A DNA stretch of 64,000 nucleotides from NCBI GenBank assembly GCA_007844125.1, contig CM017573.1, positions 8,095,179-8,159,178 on the forward strand, read 5' to 3'. This document shows, one piece after another, positions 26,701 through 38,700 of this stretch. The number at the start of each line of letters is the position of its first letter. Positions within the stretch are counted from its first letter, which is position 1. Source of the DNA: Sinonovacula constricta (lineage: Eukaryota; Mollusca; Bivalvia; Cardiida; Solecurtidae). The position numbers were made by a program, and so were the translations under genes. Below the pieces are notes generated by a model that was not told the origin of the DNA, ran no database searches, and worked only from the letters and a program-made list of their open reading frames with translations.

Positions 26701-29700
26701 GCGGGTCATTTACGTTGGGAACCATGGTAACATAGGGAGAAAATGTGCAGCCAGTCCGGGACTCTAACCCAGGACCCTTGGCTAACAGGGCAAATGCTCT
26801 ACCAACTGAGCTAACCGGACCGCTTACACATTCTCTCCATATCACATAGCTACACATATAATAACTGAATGTACATATGAAGGCTGACAAGTGACCTTCC
26901 ATGAAAAAGTAAGGCTTCATTTCTTTAAAAAGCAGGGCAAAAGTAGGGATTTTAAAGCTAAAAAGTAGAGATAGTTGGGCTATTTTCTTACGGTTGCTCC
27001 GAAAAATCAGATAAAGAACTCTCACTGAACAGCAAAAAGAAGACCACAGTACTTCAGGCTATTGTTCTTGTGCTTTGGTGAACTTTACCGAAACAAAGCA
27101 AGTAAAAGCAAGCAGATGTTATGATTTTGTTGAAAATCATGACAAAAAGACTAGCTTTAAATGTTCTTTTGCTTATTTGACAGCATGACATACGAAAAAG
27201 TAGGGATATGAGCGCTGTTTTATAAAAAAAAGTAGGGAAAAGTAGGGCCCACTGGTCAGTCTGCATATATCGAAATTATATTTAGCAGGTAAAATGCAGA
27301 CATGTGGGGAATTTAATGCAAAATATGAACGACTAAAATGTTTACTTGTATAAGTTTAATCATTTTAAACCTTTTCAACTTGATTGGTGTGGTAATAAGA
27401 TTTTGTAACACAGAAACCACGGAAATAAAATATATTATCATTCCTAACCCAGGTTAGGCGTCGACTTTCTTAGTGTTTTGGTACTTTAAGAATTTCGATT
27501 TTTAAAACAGAGGTTATGCACGTGCATAAAGTGTGTAATGATCATCAAGTGAGTATGATTCCCGTTGGGGGCTAAGGACTTAATGTGGGAAGGTCTTCCA
27601 GCTGACCCAGATATTTGTTTGGAGTCTTCCTCCACTGTGGAGTGTGTGTGTGTGTGCGTGCGTGCATGCGTGCGTGTGTGTACCTCTGGTAAATCCGGGC
27701 CTGAATTACAATATGTTAAGTAAACCACATGTATTCTAATCTTTATATACTTTAAAGAGTCTCTTGTATAATGTGGCCAATGCTCTACTTAAATCTCTAC
27801 ATTATCTAGGATGATAACTGTGTATCTCGGTTTCTAGTGCATCACTGTGAATTGTTACAGCAGCAGATTTCATACCGGCCGCAATAGCTCAATTGGTAGA
27901 GCGTCGGCTTGCGGATCGGGAGGTCGCGGGTTCGAACCCCGGCCGGCCTTTGAAACTAAAGACTTTAAAGTTGGTAGTAATGGCTTCCCTCCTAACGCTT
28001 GGGGCTAAGGGGACAGCATTACGCCTGACTCGTCGGTGTCAGTATAATGGACCGGCCAGTTCAGTCCTTGGGCACCTCATAAGTGCCCCTGTGCTATAAT
28101 GATAGAAATGTCGCTGCACAGTATCGGCAAAAATGCCGGCAAATCCCAGATTTCAAAGCGATATATTTAACTAAAAACAAAAAAAAACAACTACAACTAA
28201 CCTCCCATCTTATCTCGACCTTGACATGCCTGCAGGAAGAACAGCTTCGGCTTTCCTTTCAATGTCGGGCATCTGTTTGCTTGAAAGACTGCTGTTATGT
28301 CCTTGATCTGAACAAGACGCCCGTTGGCACCATAAAGATAATTCAGGACGCCATGTGTAAGAATACACACCACCAAACAATCGAAGTTGGTGTGATCAAC
28401 GTTATGAGCAGTGTCTACCAATGTTTTCATAATTGCTGTGTCCGTCAGGTTGTCATGGCGTTGGACAATGAAATCCAGAGAAGTAAAAACTGCAGTCAAG
28501 CTTTCTGGAAAGGGAAATAAGAAATTGTGTAACTAAATATTTTATAAAAGTCAAAATTAACCTTATTGAGTGATGCCCTTAAAATATAAAGAAACGGAAA
28601 AAATAAGATGCTGTTTATAAAAGCTGTTTATAAAGGTAGTAAGCTAACTGCTCATTTTCCTGGGCATAAAGATAGTACATACATGAGGAAGTAAAGTGGT
28701 TATGTATAATATATACAGACGGTTCTTGTTGTCTCGACTTTCATCGGACCTGAAGGAAATAGTCGACACTAAAAAAAGTTTGACAGATACATTCTTACTT
28801 ATTGACCATCCACCATTTTGTGTTGCCATATGATATACACTCTCATAATATTAAAACATTATATAAGGTAAATCTATGACAAAGAAGAGACGTTTAACTT
28901 TTTGTTTTTTAATATATATCTTCATTTCTTAAAAAAACAAAAAACAATACATTGGGTACCAGGTGCCTCTCTGAAAAGTCAAGTGTCATATTGGAAAAGT
29001 CAGAAGCCATGTTTGAAGTAATGCAACAATCAGAGATACCAGGCATTAAATACATGTAGCAATGATCATGTTGCATAATTCACTCGCAATTAAGGTAGGT
29101 ATAAGTGAATTCAATCACGCCAATCAATCTTGAGCTGCACAAACAAGTAACAAGCCAGAACGTCTGAAAGCGGATTGATTGAACAAACTTTTTGTGTAGT
29201 CACCAACCCAATTAAGACAATTCACACCTTGAAAAACCATGAAATAACTTTGAATTAGGAATGGCTGACAAAAGGTGTGAAATAGCAACTGGGAATCAGT
29301 AAATGTACTGAAAATTTCGACACTTAAAATATTGACAGATAAATGCTTCAGTAATATAGAAAAAGAAGCCAAAAATTTTGGGACTCTGAAAAAGGTTCAC
29401 ACATTGAGAATATCGACACTACCGAAGTTGTGACCATGAGTAACGACTGTAATGAATAAAATGGCAATATAATAAATACAACATACTAGCATCTTTGTTT
29501 GTGCCTATCCTTGGTGGCATCTCCTTTCCTTCATGATCCCCTTGCTGGACTTTGAACTGCTCGTTATTGATGATAACACACCAACCTGGTAAAAATATAG
29601 CAACAACAATTATGATTTCGTCTTGACCTCCCAGCTTCGCTCGTGAAAAGAGTGCACTAAACACTGTCTTTTACCGTATCTAACCTTTTGGCTTGTGAAA

Positions 29701-32700
29701 AAATTGTGAATTAAACATTGTATTTTGCGGTATCTCACCTCTTGGATTGTGAAACAAGTGTGGATTAAAAAAGGTCTTTTACGGAATCTCACCTCTTGGC
29801 TTGTGAAACAAGTGTGGATTAAACATGGTCTTTTACGATTTCTCACCTCTTGGCTTGTGAAACAAGGGTGAATTAAGCATGGTCTTTTACGGTATCTCAC
29901 CTCTTGGCTTGTGAAACAAGTGTGAATTAAACATGGTCTTTTACGGTATCTCACCTCTTGGCTTGTGAAACAAGTGTGAATTAAGCATGGTCTTTTATGG
30001 TATCTCACCTCTTGGCTTGTGAAACAAGGGTGAATTAAGCATGGTCTTTTATGGTATCTCACCTCTTGGCTTGTGAAAACATTTTGCATTAAACATGGTA
30101 TTTTTACGGTATCTCACCTCTTGGCTTGTGAAAACATTTTTCATTAAACATGGTCTTTTTACGGTATCTCACCTCTTGGCTTGTGAAAACATTTTGCATT
30201 AAACATGGTATTTTTACGGTATCTCACCTCTTGGCTTGTGAAACAAGGGTGAATTAAGCATGGTCTTTTACGGTATCTCACCTCTTGGCTTGTGAAACAA
30301 GGGTGAATTAAGCATGGTCTTTTACAATTTCTCACCTCTTGGCTTGTGAAACAAGTGTGAATTAAGCATGGTCTTTTACAATTTCTCACCTCTTGGCTTG
30401 TGAAACAAGGGTGAATTAAGCATGGTCTTTTTACGGTATCTCACCTCTTGGCTTGTGAAAACATTTTGCATTAAACATGGTATTTTTACGGTATCTCACC
30501 TCTTGGCTTGTGAAAACATTTTTCATTAAACATGGTCTTTTTACGGTATCTCACCTCTTGGCTTGTGAAAACATTTTGCATTAAACATGGTATTTTTACG
30601 GTATCTCACCTCTTGGCTTGTGAAACAAGGGTGAATTAAGCATGGTCTTTTACGGTATCTCACCTCTTGGCTTGTGAAACAAGGGTGAATTAAGCATGGT
30701 CTTTTACAATTTCTCACCTCTTGGCTTGTGAAACAAGGGTGAATTAAGCATGGTCTTTTACAATTTCTCACCTCTTGGCTTGTGAAACAAGGGTGAATTA
30801 AGCATGGTCTTTTTACGGTATCTCACCTCTTGGCTTGTGAAAACATTTTGCATCAAACATGGTCTTTTTACGGTATCTCACCTCTTGGCTTGTGAAAACA
30901 TTTTGCATTAAACATGGTATTTTTACGGTATCTCACCTCTTGGCTTATGAAAACATTTTGCATCAAACATTTCATTTTACGGTATCTCACCTCTTGGCTT
31001 GCGGGACATGGGATAGAAAGGAAGCTCATCAATAGACATGACTCTAGTGCCATGGACGACATCTTGGGGTCTAAGCTGCGGCACTGGTTCTGACTGTTGC
31101 TGAACTTGCTGTTTTTGCACTGAAGCCTGATATGACTGATGCATGACACCGTTACTAACTGCAAGATTCTGAAGTTGCTGCATAACAGTTTCAACGCCTC
31201 GTGGGCCTGGGACTGCAAATTAATTTACAATTGTCTATATTCACACAATAAATAAATTTACATATGCTAGCATCATCACATTATCCAAAACCCACACCAT
31301 TAACAAACTGGTGAATAAATTTACAAGGGGGGTGTCCGTGGCTGAGTGGTTAGAGTCGCTGAATTGAAACGCCTCAGCCTCTCATCATGTGGGTTTGAGT
31401 CCTGGTCAGGAACTTTTATGTGGGGAGGTATTTCAGCTGACTTGCAGTGCGCTAGTGGTTCTACCCAGTTATAAGTCTGGGGTCTTTCTCCACCAAAAAT
31501 CAGCTAGACATTGACAAAATTGTGTAGGAGCAATGTAACAGAAAAAAAACAACAACAGCAAACAAACTAGATTTACACACATATGCTTAGTTTGTACATA
31601 ATTGTTACCCACACAAAGATTTAACATACAGTGATATTTTTAGGTGTGCGATTTGCGATTTTAGCACATATTTCTTAAGAAAAACGCATAATTTTAATAC
31701 ATCAGCACTTAAAAAATGCATTCGATATACTAGCAATCATAACGTTCGAAAAATTTCATATCCATAATACATCGTTTTCGAGCAATTGCTACAAGGTAAA
31801 AATTGTCTGGAACACCGCTACGTCACGAGCACTTGTTCACTGAACATATGTGTAAATTTACAAAGTTTTAACATATGTGTAAATTTACATATGCAAACCT
31901 TTTTCCTCATTATAAATGCAGTAATATGTAAAAGTTTACACCTGCAAAGCATACACATTTTTGCAAACAAACACAGATTTACAAATGCTAGTTTTCAAAT
32001 CATCTGAAACTCATGTCCCTGCGATACATATAGCATCTGAAATGACAATTTTCCTGTATTGCAATGTTTATGAGTGTGGTAAACTAACTACTTTATTCAG
32101 TGATATAAGATCATTAAGAGATATTTTCAGAAATGGGAAAATAGCAATATCCTTGAAAATATTGTTCAAGTTAGCCTTAAAAAAGTTACTAATTAAACAA
32201 TTCTATAACTTTAAGCAAAAACATGTATAAAAATTTTTTTTTTTTTTTTTTAAAACCTGTTTTCATGGGTAGATAATCTATCCAATGACGTCTTAAAAAT
32301 AAATTTTGATTGTTTTATTTCTACAATATGATGTCATGGATAAAGCACGGGTTTTTAAATAAGGACACTAGACAGCTGAAAAAATAATTTGGTTGGTACA
32401 ATAAACCCAAAAATCTAATGTAGTCAGGTGATAGGAAGTTCTGTTTTATTTTTTAAGGTACATCGCCAAGACCAATCATTATAGTGACGTCCAGCTGTTT
32501 TGGGATTGGGATTTGCCGGCATTTTTTGCCGATACTGTGCTGCAACATTTCTATCATTATAGCACAGGGGCACTTATGAGGTGCCCAGGGACTGAACCCG
32601 GCCGTTGGATTATACTGACACCTACGTTAGGAGGGAAGCCACTACTACCAACTTCAAAGTCTTTTGTTTGAACCAACCGGGGTTTGAACCCATGACCTAT

Positions 32701-35700
32701 CGATCTGCACCAGCTGTTTTGGTGAAGGAAAACCCCAGACAAATACCAGGATATAACCACTGGCACACCGCAGGTCATCTGGAAGACCTTCCCACATTAA
32801 GTCAATCGCCAGGACCAGGGCTTGAACCCACGCGTTGGGAGGCTTTGCAGTCAGAGGAGTTACAAATCGGTGACTCTACCACTACACCACGGGCGTTCCA
32901 AGTGATAAGAAAAATATGTCTAAGCGATCCAGTTAGAACAGTAAAACAATTGCCCTGTAACTAAATTTTTCTCCCGTTGTCACAAAAAGAAAAGGTTTTT
33001 CATTGTTCCACCACACGTCTTACCTGCATCCTCATTTTCCGTCAGTTGATTGACAGCTACGTCTCCAGTTTCATGTGGACGGGCAGGTTGAACTGGTGAT
33101 GAAAAGAAGTGTACAAGATAAACAAATTACTACAAACTGTAAGAATTTTTATAAAAAATACTTTAAATGAAGTCTCAACAAAATAAAAAAAAGAAAAAAA
33201 TATACCGATCTTTAACAGAAATCAAATTGTAAAAATCTTTTTTTGATATATTTTCATATTTTATCACAATGTATAAGCAAAGACAGGTCTAGATAATGGG
33301 AGGTATATTAATCAATCTTAAAAATGTCAAAACAAAAACAACTGTAGAATGGCAAAACATTACGTCAGATAATGTTGGACCAATAATTTAAAAACAACAA
33401 CATTACCACTGTGGAAGCAAATAAAAACAACAACGTTGTTACCAATAATGGGTTTTGAAAGGCTCTCCCTAGTCTTAAAGTCAAAATAATAAATACTTTA
33501 TGAACTAAGAATAACTACTGAGTAGTCTCCCTTTAATACTCTCTAGATGTAATAATATCTTGGCATCATGCCAAAAATTTGTCAAATTTTCTTTTTCTAT
33601 GCTGTAAGCTTGTTAAAACATCTAGTACGCCTATATGCAGTGATTTTTACTTAGCACTTGGTGATAAACTATCCCAAAGTCATACAAGAAATCTGTTGAT
33701 GCGAAGCATCAAAGGCAACGCAAATGATTAAAACAAATCAAACAGAAATTGTAACATACATTTTTAAACTTAATTAGAGATGATATCCAGCAGGTTTCTT
33801 AATTCAAATACATATTAAAAAATAAATCTATAGTGCCAATGATTAAACAGTAAGTAGTTATGTTTGTTATTTGTTACATTCCAAAATTACTAATTTTCAC
33901 TAGCTACACTTACTGCTAAGGCAAATGTTCTGATTTTCAGCAGACTCAGCCCCTGTAACAAAAAAAAAGAATGCTGATGAAGACACTGATGATAGTAGTA
34001 AATAAAAACATATGTTTACAATAATAACAAGAGATGTTTGAAATACACATATGCCACCCTCACCCCATCACTTCCTGGTTTTCACCCACTGACTCCAAAA
34101 GCAAAACAAAAATCATGTTAAAGGGTTATGTGTTCTTGACTTTGTACCACTGACCCCCCACAACTTCCGCACCAAATTTAAGTGTTGCTGAGTGTGCTTG
34201 ACCTTGCACTACTGACCCCACAATGTCTGCACCAAATTTAAGAATTGTTAAGTGTCCTTGACCTTATACCACTGACCCCCACAAATAATGTCCATACTAA
34301 GGTTAGGGATTGCTAAGCATCCTTGTCCTTGTATCACTGACCCCCACCAAACAATGTCCATACTAAATTTAGGGGTTGCTAAGCGTCCTTGTCCTTGTAT
34401 CACTGACCCCCACCAAACAATGTCCATACTAAATTTAGGGGTTGCTAAGCGTCCTTGACCTTGTATCACTGACCCCACCAAACAATGTCAATACTAAGTT
34501 TAGAGGTTGCTAAGCGTCCTTGACCTTGTATCACTGACCCCCACCAAACAATGTCAATACTAAGTTTAGAGGTTGCTAAGCGTCCTTGACCTTGTATCAC
34601 TGACCCCCACCAAACAATGTCAATACTAAGTTTAGAGGTTGCTAAGCGTCCTTGACCTTGTATCACTGACCCCCACCAAACAATGTCCATACTAAATTTA
34701 GGGGCTGCTAAGCGTCCTTGACCTTGTATCACTGACCCCCCACCAAACAATGTCAATACTAAGTTTAGAGGTTGCTAAGCATCCTTGACCTTGTATCACT
34801 GACCCCCACCAAACAATGTCAATACTAAGTTTAGAGGTTGCTAAGCGTCCTTGACCTTGTATCACTGACCCCACCAAACAATGTCCATACTAAGTTTAGG
34901 GGTTGCTAAGTGTCCTTGACCTTGTTCCACTGACCCCCACAAACAATGTCCATACTAAGGTTAGAAATTGCTAAGCATCCTTGACCTTGTTCCACTGACC
35001 CCACAAGTAATGTCCATACTAAGGTTAGAAATTGCTAAGCGTCCTTGACCTTGTACCACTGACCCCACCAAACAATGTCCATACTAAGGTTAGAAATTGC
35101 TAAGCGTCCTTGACCTTGTACCACTGACCCCACCGAACAATGTCCATACTAAGTTTAGAGGTTGCTAAGCGTCCTTGACCTTGTATCACTGACCCCACCA
35201 AACAATGTCCATACTAAGTTTAGGAGTTGCTAAGTGTCCTTGACCTTGTACCACTGAGCCCCCACCAAACAATGTCCATACTAAGTTTAGAGGTTGCTAA
35301 GCGTCCTTGACCTTGTACCACTGACCCCACAAGTAATGTCCATACTAAGGTTAGAAATTGCTAAGCGTCCTTGACCTTGTACCACTGACCCCACCAAACA
35401 ATGTCCATACTAAGTTTAGAGGTTGCTAAGCGTCCTTGACCTTGTATCACTGACCCCACCAAACAATGTCCATACTAAGTTTAGGAGTTGCTAAGTGTCC
35501 TTGACCTGGTACCACTGACCCCACAAGTAATGTCCATACTAAGGTTAGAAATTGCTAAGCGTCCTTGACCTTGTACCACTGACCCCACCAAACAATGTCC
35601 ATACTAAGGTTAGAAATTGCTAAGCGTCCTTGACCTTGTACCACTGACCCCACCGAACAATGTCCATACTAAGTTTAGAGGTTGCTAAGCGTCCTTGACC

Positions 35701-38700
35701 TTGTATCACTGACCCCACCAAACAATGTCCATACTAAGTTTAGGAGTTGCTAAGTGTCCTTGACCTTGTACCACTGAGCCCCCACCAAACAATGTCCATA
35801 CTAAGTTTAGAGGTTGCTAAGCGTCCTTAACCTTGTATCACTGACCCCACCAAACAATGTCCATACTAAGTTTAGGAGTTGCTAAGTGTCCTTGACCTTG
35901 TTCCACTAACTCCCACAAACAATGTCCTTGCTAAGTTGAGGGGTTGCTGAGTGTCTTTGATTTTGAACCACAGACCCCTACAATGTCCTCTAGATATCGA
36001 CCATAAACGTAAACTATGTTCACGGTCACTGTGACCTTGACCTTTGTGCAACTAAGCATACCTGCTGCCTGAGATTGAATCCAGTTCTGAAGCTCACCAA
36101 CAGACGTCAAACATTCCAGCTTCTTGGCAGCATACATCAGCCCTGAGGCGATCTGGTAATAAAAAAAAATAAAACTGTAAACTGCTAAAAATAAAAAAAA
36201 ATTCTGAATAAATTTTAAATAATGCTTCTACCAAAACTAGGGATTCTCGAATGTTTATAAATACTTTTCTCTGCAGTAATAATTTACCCACATAATCTTT
36301 CGTATACAAATTATAAATCAAAGGTTACTGCCTTAAATGAACTGAAACGTGGTATCGGACAATATGCCTATATCTAATATATGTAACAATATCAGACCTT
36401 TGTTTGGGGTACTTGTACATAATTTCTGCAGAAAAAAAAAAATCATACATTAGTCTAAGCTCTGACGATTTTCAACAGTATCTCAATTTTAGGGCAGTAA
36501 AACTTGTTAATCATCCCATAAATGTTCATTCTTTTCAAATCTATAAATAAGAACGATTGGGATTCCTGCTAAAAATAGACAATGACGTCACAACAAAAGT
36601 GGTCACTTGGTTGTCCTTAAACCAAGAAAACCATGTGACCACTAATGTTTTAGTTCATTCACGCCATCGGCTGTGACGTTGTCTACTTTTTGCATGAATC
36701 CCAATCATTCTTATTTACAGATATTGTTACATAAATAAGGGATTGGGATTTGCCGGCATTTTAGCCGATACTGTGCATCAACATTTCAATCATCATAGCA
36801 AAGGGGCACTTATGAGGTGCCCAGGGACTGAACCCAGCTGGTTTATTATACTGTCACCGACGAGTCAAGCGTAATGCTCTCCCCTTAGCCCTGAGCATTA
36901 GGAGGGAACCACTACTACCAACTTTAAAGTCTTTGGTTTGACCCGGCTGGGGTTTGAACCGGCGACCTCCCGATCCGCAAGCCGACACTCTACCAATCGA
37001 ACTATTGTGGCCGGTACATATATATAATGTAGGCAAACTGTCAGATAACACCTTTTATTTTCAAACACATAATCATACCAAAGTATGAATGGAAGAAAAT
37101 AAAACATTTTTACAAACACAAAAAGTCAGATAATAAAACAGCAATATGGTTCTGACACTTTCACAAGTTGCGGATCGGGAGGTCGTGGGTTCGAACCCCG
37201 GCCGGGTCAAACCAAAGACTTTAAAGTTGGTAGTAGTGGCTTCCCTCCTAACGCTCGGGGCTAAGGGGACAGCATTACGCCTGACTCGTCGGTGTCAGTA
37301 TAATGGACCGGCCGGGTTCAGTCCCTGGGCACCTCATAAGTGCCCCTGTGCTATAATGATAGAAATGTCGCTGCACAGTATCGGTAAAAATGCCGACTAA
37401 TCCAATCCAATACTTTCACAAGTGTACATAGTTGCTATTATAGACTGAAAAGGGATGTAACCATCATAAAAAAGTATGTTAGTTAAGCAGACAGTTTTTT
37501 TTTCTTACCTCCCCTTTCTGCACCCAGGGAGTTTTGCCAACCTGTTCTACTTACCTCCCCTTTATTTATTTTGGCATTTTGCCAGTCTTTCAGTAACTGC
37601 TCGGTTCTCATCACTTGACCTGGGAAACGAATCTCAAAGTTCTCCAATGCTTCCTGTGTGTAGCCAAGCACATTTCCCAGCTCATAAAACTTGTGCTGCA
37701 TTTCCTCGCATATGATGGTGAGTAAGTCACTGGGTATTTCTAAAATTCAAACAAATAAACTGTGTTAGAGATTATAAGTAGCAGAGGCGGATCCAGAAAA
37801 AATTTGGTTGGGGTTGGGGGGTATGGGTGTGGCGGTATGGGGGTGGGGGTGGCAGTTTGGGGGAAGGGTGGGGCTCCGAACTAGACAAGAAACCACGCAG
37901 TGGGATGTTAAACAGTTGGCGACCGATAAATCATAAGCGTATCTTCATTTAGCAGATTTGCTATAGTCATAAACAAAATACACATCTTGATCTGATGAAA
38001 CATTAAACCTTTCAACAATTATAACTTTTGAGAGTTTTTTCAACATTATTTTGCATTTTGCTGCAATGTTTGTTTAACTACATTCGTAATTTATTTTTAA
38101 ATGAAAAGCTTCAAGACTTATTTCAAGTTTATACCCTTCAATTCGGTTGCCTCAAGCTTAAAACACCCTAGTTGCTCCTTTTTGCCGACTGACCATCCAT
38201 GGCAGTAACTGCTGGGTTTGTTTGCCCTTTTTGCCATCACATTCTGTTCTTACTTTTACATTTGGCTTGCATGTGAATACCTTTGTCCTGTGCCTTTTCA
38301 AGTTGTTGTATAAGCTGCACTGCTCACAAGACTGTCATATTTTCTTTTTGACATAACAACTTAACTGTTTTTGTGGTCTCTGTTTGGGCCTTTTTGCGCC
38401 TTTCGTCATTGCCAGAATACGAACAGACAGAGCATATTTAATATTTATCTGCCTTTATTCCCTCCTTGACGAATGATATAGTTATATTATAATTCAATAA
38501 CTCAGACTTGCAATTTTCTCCTTGTTGTATGTATAATGACTGTCACAGCCTTCAATGGTGCATTAATATAACTTAATGCAAATGCCGTGTCAATCGGAAC
38601 TCCTCGGGTAATTCCGTCCTTGGGTCGATCATCCCTTGGACGTATCTGGTGCAATGATACTTACGGAATCGCTATCATTTTGTTTCTCGGAAGACGAATA

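Noticed and set aside
26725..26870. Possible functional tRNA gene (minus strand)
   Set aside because: A and B boxes are present, but the anticodon stem is mismatched and the non-tRNA flanks are shared with a second copy at 26478, so it is a SINE-like repeat. The same holds for the S1, S2 and S3 heads.
28083..28520. 145-aa plus-strand open frame
   Set aside because: It is the antisense shadow of caspase exon 12, which has clear catalytic motifs and splice sites on the minus strand.
29610..30771. Repeated peptide frames (CFTSQEVRYRKRPCLIH units)
   Set aside because: They are translations of the intronic minisatellite; the true exon 10 reads in another frame and ends at 30991.
34248..34756. 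Frames with repeated GSVIQGQGRLA units
   Set aside because: They are translations of the 65-bp intronic minisatellite.
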